Positions 33,626 through 43,660 of a DNA stretch of 64,000 bases are shown here, piece by piece (the first letter of the stretch is position 1; each line of letters starts with the position of its first letter). Position numbers and translations under genes: made by a program. The notes beneath the pieces were generated by a model. That model did not search any database and was not told where the DNA came from. It saw nothing but the letters and a program-made list of their open reading frames with translations. Source of the DNA: Sternotherus odoratus. Taxonomy: Eukaryota; Chordata; Testudines; Kinosternidae. The stretch spans positions 93,929,890 to 93,993,889 of the forward strand of contig JAVMKO010000003.1 in assembly GCA_032164245.1 (NCBI GenBank), written 5' to 3'.

Positions 33626-35499
33626 GTCCTTAAATTTACCTGTCCTTATTTGTCTGTACCAAAGAACTAGAGCCAATAAACACATCTCCAATCTCTTTCC
33701 TTCTCTTCCTCACCCTTTCATCCAGCAGACCCGCTAGAATGGGATAACACAAAATTGGAGTCACAGAATTGAGACCTCAAATCTCAGTCTTTTCAAAGCT
33801 TGTGACCATTTTTACATTAAAGAGGTGACAGACTTCATTATTATTTCAGGCATGCTGGTGAAGGTTACATGAGCATTTCACCCATGTAATGCTTGACATA
33901 AGAAGCACTGCAGCAATCTCTGCTCTCTATATTTTTTAACCTTTCCCATCTAACACTGGTAATATTTCCTAATTTCCCCTCTCCAAAGCTAACATTTTAA
34001 AAGCCACTTTGCTTTTCCCCACACCCTAATCAGCCTGAAGGTGTCTAGTTCCTGGTTTGCACATCAATTATCATTGGCTAGAGTAGACTGAGTCAAGTTC
34101 AGTTTGTCTTTAAAGCGACAATAGTTATTCTATCCATAATTCATGTTTGATGTGGAGCAGAAATACTGGGACGAGAAAATGACTAAAAAATATGAGTCCA
34201 TCTGTCACAATTGTTGTGCACAATCTTTTGTGGCATCGCTAAAACAGACATCGTTGCTTTTTTACCCTCTCACACAGTTTCTTTAGGAGGTGAAACAATC
34301 TTTCAGGTATGAATAAGAGTGTCTGGAGCCTTCCTGCTTAGAATTTTCAATCTAAAGGCCATGTTCAAGGCCACTTCCTAAAATGGCAGGGTCCCTCATT
34401 CTCCTCTCCTCCCCCCATGCCAGAAGTAGTGACATCACTCAGAGCTATGAACAATTTTGTCTCTGAGCACTGCATAGACACAGCTAGGTTGACAGAGAAA
34501 TTCTTCCATCAGTCTAGTTACTGCCTCTCAGAGAGATAGATGAACTACATTGATGGACCAACCCTTCGATGTAGGAAGCATTTACATTACAGTTCCATAG
34601 CTCTGTTGATGTAGCATCTGTAGAATAAAGATGTTCTTAGATGTAATTGTGCACTTTCGTCACAGGTTAGATCCTGGGAACTGCATACGGCCCAAGACTA
34701 CTCAAAGATTAATGCTGTAGCAACCATAACTCACATTTTTTTTCTTTGCTGAATCTGTCTCTCCGATTTCATCACAATTTAATGTAATAGTTTTTCTTCA
34801 CATTGTAAACTGATAATCATACCAATGGATTTAAATTGTTTACCAAAAAGAAGGGAGTTGATTCAACTACAAATGGCACACTTCAAATTTATAAATACCA
34901 AAAGGATATTTGGGATGCATTACAGCATCCTAAACCATGGAGAGCATTACATCACAAGATCTGTTTTCCAACTCTTTAAATTCAAGTCTGTGCTAAGCAG
35001 GTAGCCTTGGATTACAAATGAACCAATCCATACCATAGTCCCAAAAGCAACTGAAAGAGAAAATAAATCTGAGTGTATTTTACACCACGGTGCTAGCCCA
35101 TGCCCAGCAGAGAAACAGCTTTACCTCAGAACTACGGCAGGGAGAATATGGCAAACATTTCCATATTTTGTATGTTTTATAGTAATTCACTTGCAATGTG
35201 TTTCCCCTCCTATCGTGATCACTCTCTGATAAGATACAAGTGATTGACTTTCAGTAGCATGATTGGCTGCAGAAAGCAAATTTTAAGCATGCATGAGTAA
35301 GAACTTGGGGAAAGTGAATTTTAAATCACTGTTCAAAATAATTCACAGACAAAACTTGATTATAATAGCTAGCCTCATCCAGTGTGGAAGAGAAATGACC
35401 TGATGTGATTGCTAGCACCAATAACTAGAGGATCACACACTTTGTTGTTTGAGAGGCTAAGCAAATAGCACACACCAACAAGGGCTCCTTGCATTCCTC
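33626..35499. other. Mostly unassigned AT-rich DNA
   Basis: No gene. A Harbinger-type MITE fragment is at 34466-34640. Otherwise nothing I can name. Confidence 0.4.
34466..34640. mobile_element. Harbinger-type MITE fragment
   Basis: 'ctaggttgacagagaaattc' and 'ttccatcagtctagttactg' match the interior of the MITE family at 32534 and 40585. Termini are lost or decayed. Confidence 0.5.
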
Positions 35500-36230
35500 C
35501 ATTACCTCACCCTATGCTCCCTGTGTGCTACCCTCTCCTTCCCCTGTATTTCGGGGGCTCCCTACAACACCCCCACTCCCTCCCTTGTGCTGAGGGCTAT
35601 CCCTGTCTCCCATTCCCTCAACTATGAGCCCTGTGTGTGCCCCCCCCCATCCTCACCACATCAGGGTTCCGCATTCTCCCCCAATACTAGGGGCTCTGTG
35701 TGCTTGCCTGTTCCACACTTTGGCCTCATATCTCTCAATTCCACCTTCCCTGCCATGGCTGGGTCTCTGTGTGCCCCCACATTTACTTCCTCTGCCACAT
35801 GCAAGGGCTCTCTATCCCCTCATGTTCCTCTCCCCCATTCCCTTGTCCTCCATTCTCCCCCCACAAACACACCAGGGGTTCTACATGGCTTCCATTTCCC
35901 CTGCCTCGCCCATGCCTCCCATTTCTTCCTTCCCGCACCTTATCAGGGTCTCCTATTCTTCTCTTCCCTGCCATTGGTTCTGTCTGCCTTCCTTTCCCAC
36001 TTCCCCCCATTCTGGGGTCCCTCATTCTCCTCACACACCCCGTCAGAAGCTCTCCTGCCAGAAGCCCCTATTTCCACCTTCCTCCCTATGCCAGGGCCTC
36101 TACGTGTCCCCCATGCCTTCAATCTCCTCGAACCACACTAGGAGCTTTGGGTGGTTCCCTCCCCCCATTCTTTCTTTCCCCTCGTTCTTATTTCTTTTCT
36201 TTCTGTATGGGAGGTAAATCGCTGAGGGTG
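35500..36230 (+). repeat. Degenerate pyrimidine-rich minisatellite
   Basis: About 700 bp of C/T-rich sequence made of loosely repeated units of roughly 40-75 bp, built on 'caggggctctgtgtgcccc' and 'tccccccattc' words. Because A and G are scarce, stop codons are rare and all three plus frames stay open for 180-200 codons (35587-36254). Those frames have no consistent protein and are artefacts. The flank to about 36560 belongs to the same composite turtle repeat, as far as I recall. Confidence 0.7.
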
Positions 36231-37254
36231 TCAATGTTTTTAACTGTATTGTGAGGCTCTGCAGAGGAGAGCCATAGAGTACTGTTAAGCAGGAAGGTGT
36301 TAATGGGCTCCACCAGACTGAAGGATGCCAGGGCTTCCATGTGTCCCCCATTTGCCCCTTCCATTTTTTTCTGGTTTTCTCCAAAATCAATAGGGTTCTG
36401 CCAATTAACGTCCAGAACATTGTCTGAAATTTGGGAACTGATCATGTGCAGCATTCAAAAGTCCTCGTGTTGCTGCCAGACAGAGAAATGCCATTGAACT
36501 TCGCTCAGCCAAAAACTAAGCAATGCAGCGTGGATTTTAAATTTCAATAGCAAGCCATAGACATCATGACGTTTACAAAATCTATTGACTGACTACTTTC
36601 AAATAAATACATTTGAGAAAATCATGATGTGTTTTCAGACGATCTACAAACAGAAAAGGGGGGATGCTGGTCAAATAAATTATTCATTACAAGTTATTCA
36701 CTCCACTTTGCTGAGAATTTACCAATAAAACTGAGAACTGAGCCTGGGGGAGACTCTTGGTGATAAAGATGCCATCTGTATCACTGCCTGATTCAGCTGG
36801 TATTCTTATCCTATGGTACAATACATTTCAGAATGTACAAAGAGGTTACACCCCTATGACCAAAGGTGCTCAGATACTATAATGATGGATAGAGTATGAA
36901 ACATTAATAGATAGATGGTCTGCCTGACAGATAGTGAGGTTTTGATTTATTTATTAAAAAGAAAGGAAAAACTGTATTCAGTTAAAATGGCAGAAGAATG
37001 TTACAACTGCACATGTAGGACTCTGATCAGAACACTTTTTCTCTCATAAAAAGTGCGTCAGGATCTTTAATTACCATAAATGGTCAGATTTGGTTTATGT
37101 GTTATCTGTGTCATATATGACAAATATTTGCAAAAGGACAGAGTGCCTCTAAACACCTGCTAAATTACCAGTATCACTTGAAGCTAGTAAATCCCCTCTT
37201 ACGGTTATGAACTTTACAAACAAGACCTCAAGAAAACAACAGGGAATAGGCATT
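36231..37254. other. Composite-repeat flank and unassigned DNA
   Basis: 36231-36560 appears to continue the composite repeat of the pyrimidine-rich array. 36560-37254 is AT-rich with nothing recognised. Confidence 0.35.
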
Positions 37255-38350
37255 AGATCATAAAACCATAGATGTGGAGGACTGGAAGGACCTCAAGAGG
37301 GCATCTAGTCCAGTCCCCTCCACTCAGAATTATGTAATAACTAAACCATTCCGGACAGGTTTTTGTCTAACCTGTTCTTAAAAAACTCGAATGATGGAGA
37401 TTTGGCAATTTCATTGGGCAATTTATTCCATTGTTTAACTATTCAGACAGTTAGGAAATGTTTCCTAATATTCAGTCTAAACCTCCCTTGCTGCAATTTA
37501 AACCCAATTGCAATTGCTTCTTGAGTATCCAAGGATGTATTTCATAAGGCCCTGACAACTTGAAGACATCTACATTGTCTAAGTAATTTTTAGCTTGCTC
37601 TTTCCCTATTTTAGTCTCAGATTCTGCCTCATTTTCACTGGCGTTGACTATGTAAGAAGTCCAATCACTATTAAGCTTTTTGTGTAAACAGAAACAAAAA
37701 AGTCATATACCACATTTGCCATTGCCACATTTTCTATTGTCTTTTCCCCCTCATTGAATAACAGACCTACCCTCGCTTTGCTTCTAATGTATTTGTAGAA
37801 TCGTTTGTTATTCTTTATGTATCTAGCTAGTTTAATCTCATTTTGTGCCTGAGCCTTTTTAATTTTGTCACTACAAGTTTGTGTTGTTTGTTTATATTTA
37901 TCCTTCATAAATTGATATAGTTTTCTTTTTTTGTAGGACTCTTTTTTGAGTTTTAAATCCCTGAACATCTCCTGATTAAGCCAGGGTGGTCTCTTCGCAT
38001 ACTTTCTGTCTTTCCTACACAGTGGGATAGTTTTTTCTTGTGCCCTTAATAATAATCTCATTGAAAAACTGCCAATTCTCCTTAATTATTTTTACATTAG
38101 ACTTGCTTCCCATGGGATCTTACCTACCAACTTCCTGAGTTTGCTAACATCCTTCCTGAAATCCATTATCTTTATTCTCCTGTTTCCCCTCCTATCATTC
38201 CTTAGAATTATGAACTCTATGATTTAATTATCATTTTCAGCCATGCTTCCTTCCACTTTCAAATTTTCAACCAGTTCCTTCCTGTTTGTCACAATCAAAC
38301 CTAGATGTCCCTCGCCTCAGATCAGCAATGGTGCCTCATTATGTAGACAT
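37255..38350 (-). mobile_element. CR1 LINE fragments
   Basis: On the minus strand, 37255-37515 is a CR1 3' end ('ggaaggacctcaagagggca' in plus orientation at 37285). 37516-38350 is the endonuclease-to-RT linker of a CR1 ORF2. The RT itself is missing between them, so this is either one copy with a large internal deletion or two adjacent insertions. Confidence 0.75.
37648..38061 (-). pseudogene. CR1 ORF2 linker fragment, 137 codons open
   Basis: The frame carries '[20 protein letters not shown]', then a Lys-rich helix, then '[16 protein letters not shown]' and 'LLFNEGEKT'. This is the linker between endonuclease and RT in CR1 proteins. No catalytic residues are in this piece. It is open by chance of limited decay, not because it is a gene. 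Confidence 0.8.
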
Positions 38351-38479
38351 AAGAAATCCTATTAAATTACTTCAAACTATTCTCCACAAATTCTTACCGT
38401 GAAAATATAGTGACAGATCATCGGCTTATGCAAATCATAGTGCCACTGAATGAAGTCACAGCAATTTATACCAACAGAG

Positions 38480-38990
38480 AACATAAGAATGAGACATACT
38501 GGGTCAGACCAATGCTCCAGCTGACCCAGTACAGTATCTTGTCTTCCAACATGGACCAATGCCAGGTGCTTCAGGAGGAATGATCAGAACAAGCACTCAT
38601 TGAGTGACCCATCCCCTGTTATCCACTCCCAGCTTCTGGCAAACAGAGCATAGTGTTACATCCCTGACCATCCTGGCTAATAGCTACCGAAGTACCTATC
38701 CTCACCCTTATCTAGTTCTTTTTTTAATCTTGTAAAATTTCAGCCTTCACAACATCCTCTGGCAAAGAGTTCTTCAGGTTGACTGTGTGTTGTGTGAAGA
38801 AATACTTCCGTTTGCTTGTTTTAAATCTGCTTCTTATTAATTTCATTGGGTGACCCTTAGTTCTTGTGTTATGTAAAGGAGTAAATAATATATCCTTATT
38901 CACATTCTCCATACCAGTCAAAATTTTGTAGACTTCTTTCATATCCCCTCTTAGTCACCTCTTTTCCAAGCAGAAGAGCCAGAAGATCTG
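38480..38990 (-). mobile_element. CR1 LINE 3' fragment
   Basis: The minus strand carries the ORF2 C-terminus (38724-38942: 'TRTKGHPMKLIRSRFKTSKR', 'NSLPEDVVKAE') followed by the 3' UTR to the 'catactgggtcagacca' tail at 38497. Same subfamily type as 9733-10104. 5' truncated. Confidence 0.85.
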
Positions 38991-39069
38991 ACTCATTGTA
39001 TCTTACCACAGTATTCTCCTGACTCTAGATATTTTTTTAAGAATGAAGTTTTCAGGTTCTAAATTATAG

Positions 39070-39175
39070 ATGATAGTGGGCCCAGATTCTGCTTTCATTG
39101 GCACTGGTGTCAATTTGAAGTAAATCTGACTTCAGTGGCATTATTCCAGTTATGTACCAGGGCAAGTGAGAGTAG
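39070..39175. repeat. Palindromic MITE, GGCCAGATTCT type
   Basis: Ends 'ggcccagattctgctttca' and the inverse-like '...gagtagaatgtggcc' close a decayed fold-back. Confidence 0.55.
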
Positions 39176-39484
39176 AATGTGGCCTATAACTTTTTCAATT
39201 AAAAGGCGAGTAGTTCCATCTGTTTTTCTTATTTTAAAAATAGAAAATTAGTATTTATCAATAGTTCCCATTTTTCTCTGTACTTCCCATTGATTCCATT
39301 CCCATTATAATAAATAAAAATAAACTAGAACAAAAGCACTTGAGTTAATAACAAAGTCATTTCTGAATAAAGCATCTGGCTCTTATTTACTTTACCTCGC
39401 TAGAGGTACATAGCATTAAAAATATCCTTGACTTTGATAGAACGTGACATATACGCAAGACTTTGAAATCCTCTAGAACCATTA

Positions 39485-39605
39485 GGCCAGATTCTCAATT
39501 GATGTAAATCAGTTTAGCTCCATTGATTTCAAGGCTGCTACAAAATGAATGATGATTTATTTCAATGGAGTAATGACTATTTACATCAGTTGAGGATCTG
39601 GCCTG
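39485..39605. repeat. Palindromic MITE, GGCCAGATTCT type
   Basis: AGGCCAGATTCTCAATTGAT on the left pairs with ATCAGTTGAGGATCTGGCCT on the right. Internal 'ccattgatttcaa' and 'atttcaatgga' pair as well. Best-preserved copy of this small family here. Confidence 0.7.
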
Positions 39606-40036
39606 TCATCTTTAATTGTTGTTATTGAATATTTATGTTCATGCTTAACACAAATGCAAGATAGCATATACAAGGCGGCCAAACACAGATCTAGTGTAAC
39701 AGTGCTAACAAGCTTACAAATATGTAAAACAAATCAACATTTTTCAGAGCTGAAATTCCCTTGCTAACTCTCTTCAGTCAAGATATAGCGCTCCCCTCAT
39801 TCCCGCCCCTCAAAAAACAGAGCAAAAATGAGATTCAGTAATGCATATATCATGATCCAATATTAGACATGCTGTAGCTGTTAAAAAATGGCATTCCTAA
39901 TTAAATGCAAACATTCACTAAGCAATCTGCTACTAACATGTAACACCTCTAAGTGAAAAAGAGGAAAATGGTGCCTTACCCAGACTAGTCAGTGAATCAA
40001 GGTAAATCAAAATCCCAATTGCAGTTTTCAGTGTTT

Positions 40037-40160
40037 TTGTAGACATGTTGATCTCAGACTATAAAAAAGACAAAGTGAGTTAAGTAATTTCTTTTATTGG
40101 ACCAACTAAATAAAATAAAATAAAAGATATTTCCTCACCCATCTTGTCTCTCTCCAGGAT
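40037..40160. mobile_element. Inverted pair of Penelope-like tails
   Basis: 40037-40108 is a minus-strand tail ('gtagacatgttgatctcaga', then 'tcttttattggaccaac'). 40126-40160 is a plus-strand piece of the same tail ('cctcacccatcttgtctctc'). A run of 'aaata' units joins them. Penelope-like elements often leave such inverted partial copies. Confidence 0.6.
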
Positions 40161-40211
40161 CGCAGTAGCATTCAATGAGTATTACATGTCCTGAATAAAT
40201 ATGAACTACTA

Positions 40212-40960
40212 GATTCATAGACTTTAAGGCTGGAAGGTACCATCATGACCATCTAGGCTGACCTCCCACACATCACAGGCCACTGAACCTCACCCACCCT
40301 CTCCTGTAATACATCCATAACGTCTGGCTAAATTTAAAGTCCTCAAATCTTGATTTAAAGACTTCAAATTACAAATAATCCACCATTTATTCTAGTTCAA
40401 ACCAGCAAATGACCCATGCCCCATGCTGCAGAGGAAAGTGGGACAAAAAACCCAGTATCTCTGCCAATCTGACCTGGGAGGGAAATTGCTTCCTGATTAC
40501 AAATATGGTGATCAGCTAGAACCTGAGCAGGTGAGTGAGACCCTCCAGCCAGATACCTGTGAAAGAATTCTCTGTAGTAACTCAGGCCTTGTCTACACTC
40601 AAAATGCTACAGTGATACAGCTACAGAGCTGCATCTGCACTGCTCCACACTTCATTGTAGACACTACCTATGCCAGTGGGAGGGATTCTCCCATCAGCGA
40701 AGGCTAATCCACCTCCTCAAGAGGTGGCAGATAGGTCTATAAAAGAATCCTTCCATTGAACTAGAACTGTCTACACTGGTGGTTTTGGATTATTCACACC
40801 CCTGAGCAATGTAGCTGGGTATCTAACTTTTTAGTGTAGAGCGGGCCTCAGAGCTCTCCTCATCTCATGTGTTATCTCCAGCCATTGGAGATATTTGTTA
40901 ATAGCATAAGCATCTGAGTCTTCCATCAAAAAAGGCCATATGTCTATAAACCACAGAGGG
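40212..40960 (-). mobile_element. CR1 LINE 3' region split by a MITE
   Basis: Plus-orientation text runs from 'catagactttaaggctgga' (40217) through 'gccccatgctgcagaggaaa' to 'ctctgtagtaactca' (40584). It resumes as 'tcagagctctcctcatctca' at 40848 and 'ccattggagatatttg', which is continuous in the CR1 family as I recall it. The MITE at 40585-40847 interrupts it. Two-thirds of the element is 3' UTR; no coding part is seen. Confidence 0.7.
40585..40847. mobile_element. Harbinger-type MITE with TCA duplication
   Basis: 263 bp from GGCCTTGTCTACACTCAAAA to TTTTTAGTGTAGAGCGGGCC, flanked by TCA at 40582-40584 and 40848-40850. A 3 bp duplication and GGCC-starting termini fit PIF/Harbinger. The same terminus ends the fragment with a MYB-like gene at 7624-8449. 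The interior has no coding capacity, so it was mobilised in trans. Confidence 0.8.
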
Positions 40961-41430
40961 CTGGATAATAAAATCAAACATCCAAACTTGCTGGAAAGGC
41001 TGTATTGTCCCCTGTGCATCCATAGGGGACCCTCCCCTCAAACCCATACACACCCAAGATCTGAAAAGATTCAACAGAGGCAAAGCGCATTTGCACAAAG
41101 ACTACTTGATGCTTCACTGCCATCCAGGTCAGTCCATCCCCCAGATACCCATGGACAGCAAGCCTTGCACAGGAACAGTTCTACCATGGCCTTCACTGAT
41201 CATGGCTACCTCTGACATCCATCTGTGGAGTGTAGGGGGGTGGGGCATGGTTCCAGTATGCAGAAGGGTATGGAGTATGAATAACCACAGAACCTGTCTG
41301 ACTAATATACACTGCATTGGCTTGCAGGTATTGAAGATGGGAAGATTCCATTACAGTTCACATGGTCATCTCTCCCTGGTCCTGTTACCCCTCCCACCCT
41401 CCCTCATGGAACTGAAACCTTGTAGACCAC
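40961..41430. other. Unassigned non-coding DNA
   Basis: No gene. The 140-codon plus frame at 41091-41513 has no domain, and the opposite strand is also open. Confidence 0.35.
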
Positions 41431-41755
41431 CTGTGTCAGGGTTTATGTGGAAGGGGAGGGTGTGGCATAGAGTTGTGCATCCATGTGGCAGCATGCTGGA
41501 AGCTAGCAGGTAACCCAGCACTTCCCTGGAGAAGCTAATTGGCTGATCAGGCTGGGAGGCTGGGTGAGCCAAGTAGTCCAGCAGCTGCGGGATATAAGAA
41601 GGACACGGGAAGGACATACAGGTGGAAAGAGGGTATAACCAGGGCTAGCCGAGCTCAGTGTGCACAGAGATCTCAAGGAAGGGAGATCTCTCTCCCATCC
41701 TGGCTCTGTGGAAAAGGGCTAAAGGTAGAGAAACACTGTATATAATATTTCTGCT
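41431..41755 (+). mobile_element. Possible LTR fragment
   Basis: It begins TGTGTCAGGG and carries a TATA-like GGGATATAAGAAGG at about 41588 in a context ('gctgatcaggctgggaggct') like other turtle LTR U3 regions. I found no downstream CA end, no polyadenylation signal and no duplication, so this is tentative. Confidence 0.25.
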
Positions 41756-42690
41756 AGAACAGCATGGGTGTAGGTAATGAAAATATAAATATATCACATG
41801 AAGTGGCCACACAATGGAGATAGTCTGAGAGGTTGTGGAGGTATCTGAAGACAGGGACAGAGTCATAACCCCATTAAGCAGGATCCACAGTAGCATGTTC
41901 CCCTCCACTTGCAGACAGGCAGGAGAGGAAGGGCATAAAATCCTATGAACTTCCAGGGGGGAAAAGTGAATTAACTGAACAATACCAATATTGCACTCAT
42001 TCCTCACCGCACAGAACTGCCTCATGCCAGAAAATAGCATCATAATCACAGGAACCTTTGCAAGTCTAGAAATAATAGGTGAAGCTGTAAATCTCCCTCT
42101 ATTTTGAACTTGTCTTGTGATCTTGCAGGCACATTTGCAGAGATTTCTAATTTCTGGGGGCGCCACAAAGTTTCAAGCATCTCGAGAATGAAATCTATAA
42201 ATATGTCAGCCATAATCTATTTCCAAAAGAGAGCCACTTCCTTACTGTGATTATTATCATTATCAAAGTTATGGTAGCACCTAGGAACCCCAATCAAGGC
42301 TAATAGCTCCATTGTATACAAACAAAAAGATAATCCCTGCTCCAGAGAGTTTATGAGATAGGTGACAGACTGGACAAAAAAAACAGACAAATAGGAAGGG
42401 AGGACAAGGTACCAAAACAAACAGAAGGTAACAGAAATCACAGCTTATCATTTACCTAGCCAGTGTTAAACAGGAGCAATCTACGGACATCACTTTTGAA
42501 GTACGTTCTAAGGAAGGGGTTAAAAGAGGACAAGGTGATAGCTTAATGAATGATGATATGGATTTTTTCCCAAAGGATAGGAAGGCACTGTGGGGAAAAG
42601 CTTACTTTAAACTTACAAGTTACTGTACATCATTTTTCATCTCAAAATTCTCTCCTTACAAGATGGTATAGGGTAAGACAACCACTTTCA
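41756..42690. other. Unassigned DNA with an ancient SINE tail
   Basis: 42256-42400 contains 'ggtagcacctaggaacccc' and 'ccctgctccagagagttta', the tail of an ancient interspersed element also seen near 7019-7055 and 44030-44145. Otherwise nothing recognised; the 173-codon minus frame at 41645-42166 shows no domain. Confidence 0.35.
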
Positions 42691-42861
42691 ACCATGGGCA
42701 TAGTTTGGGAGGCTGGCAGAGGCACTGCACCCCACCCCCCCAAACTACAAGCCTCGGGCAGGCACAGAATTTGCCCCTCCTCACGTGCGGCCCCTTTGGC
42801 CTGACTGTAGTTGTGCCCCCGGCACCTCTCCCCAATATAGAAGTAAAACTATGCCTATGTG
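42691..42861. repeat. Palindrome-ended MITE, CATAGGCATAGTTT type
   Basis: 'catgggcatagtttgggagg' at 42692 is the imperfect inverse of 'aaaactatgcctatg' at 42846-42860. The interior is C-rich ('gcaccccacccccccaaac'). A short non-autonomous element; the open frames across it are artefacts. Confidence 0.55.
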
Positions 42862-43343
42862 TTAAACCATTACTGATACTGCACATTGGAAGCCACAGGG
42901 TTCAACACCCACTTGTCCTAAACATATACATGCTAGCCCAGACCTGCCAGCTAGTGCCAATGCGTAGTGGTGCCTGGGCCTGCCATCAACCCACATTCCT
43001 TGACACCAGTACCAGAACTACTCTTGTGTCTTGCCCTGGAAGAGGTGGGCAAGGGAAATCTCAATACACCAATCCAGTCTGAAGGGGAAAGCACAATCAA
43101 GCCGTTATCATTTAATTATTCAACCCATTCTGGCTTCCTCCAAGCTGCAAATTCCTCACTGAACTGCCTGGTTTGTTATTTTAACCTGGTGTTCCACATA
43201 TTATTTTTTTCAGTTGGAGCTGCCTATTTGTGACATGTCTGCATCTGGGCTCCCCAAATCCCTGGCCTTGTCGCTGCATCCCACCTGGATTTTTTGTCCA
43301 TAGTTCCCCTTTCTCATTTGTCTGTCTCTGTTTTCTTTTTTCC

Positions 43344-43366
43344 TTCTCTCTCTCTCTCTCGCGCGC
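43344..43366. repeat. (CT)n-GCGCGC microsatellite
   Basis: CT dinucleotide run ending in GCGCGC. Confidence 0.9.
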
Positions 43367-43454
43367 TATTTATTTTTTTCCTAAGTATCTCCACAATTTG
43401 CTTTTTAGACTTAATTTTCTCCTCTCCCCACCCCTGGCCCCACTTTTGTCTCTG

Positions 43455-43660
43455 GACATGTCCACACCACAGACAGGTGTGATTGCAGCACCTGTAGATG
43501 TACCCAAGCTAGCTAGTCACAATAGCAGTTGAGTAACAAAGAGCTGCACAGGCTCACCCTGTTTGCTCAGGGCCTCAGGTCTACTCGAAAGCAGCTGCTG
43601 CCTGGGCTATTCCAGCTTCACTGCTATTGCTATTCAAGATGACTTAGATTTTTATCATCA
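43455..43660. mobile_element. MITE remnant
   Basis: 'gtccacaccacagacaggtg' and 'gcacctgtagatgtacccaa' with 'caagctagctagtcac' match the family at 9449-10126 and 22160-22542. The right end is decayed. Confidence 0.45.

Larger units (their letters stand above)
38991..40036. other. Unassigned AT-rich DNA with two small MITEs
   Basis: Nothing recognised except short palindromic elements at 39070-39175 and 39485-39605. Confidence 0.45.

Noticed and set aside
35587..36254. Three plus-strand frames of 184-197 codons
   Set aside because: All three frames are open at once because the DNA is nearly pure pyrimidine. No shared domain or signal.
37648..38061. 137-codon minus frame as a host gene
   Set aside because: The peptide blocks match the CR1 ORF2 linker, and CR1 sequence continues on both sides.
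41645..42166. 173-codon minus frame
   Set aside because: No recognisable domain, overlaps LTR-like and unassigned DNA, and carries no codon or splice evidence.
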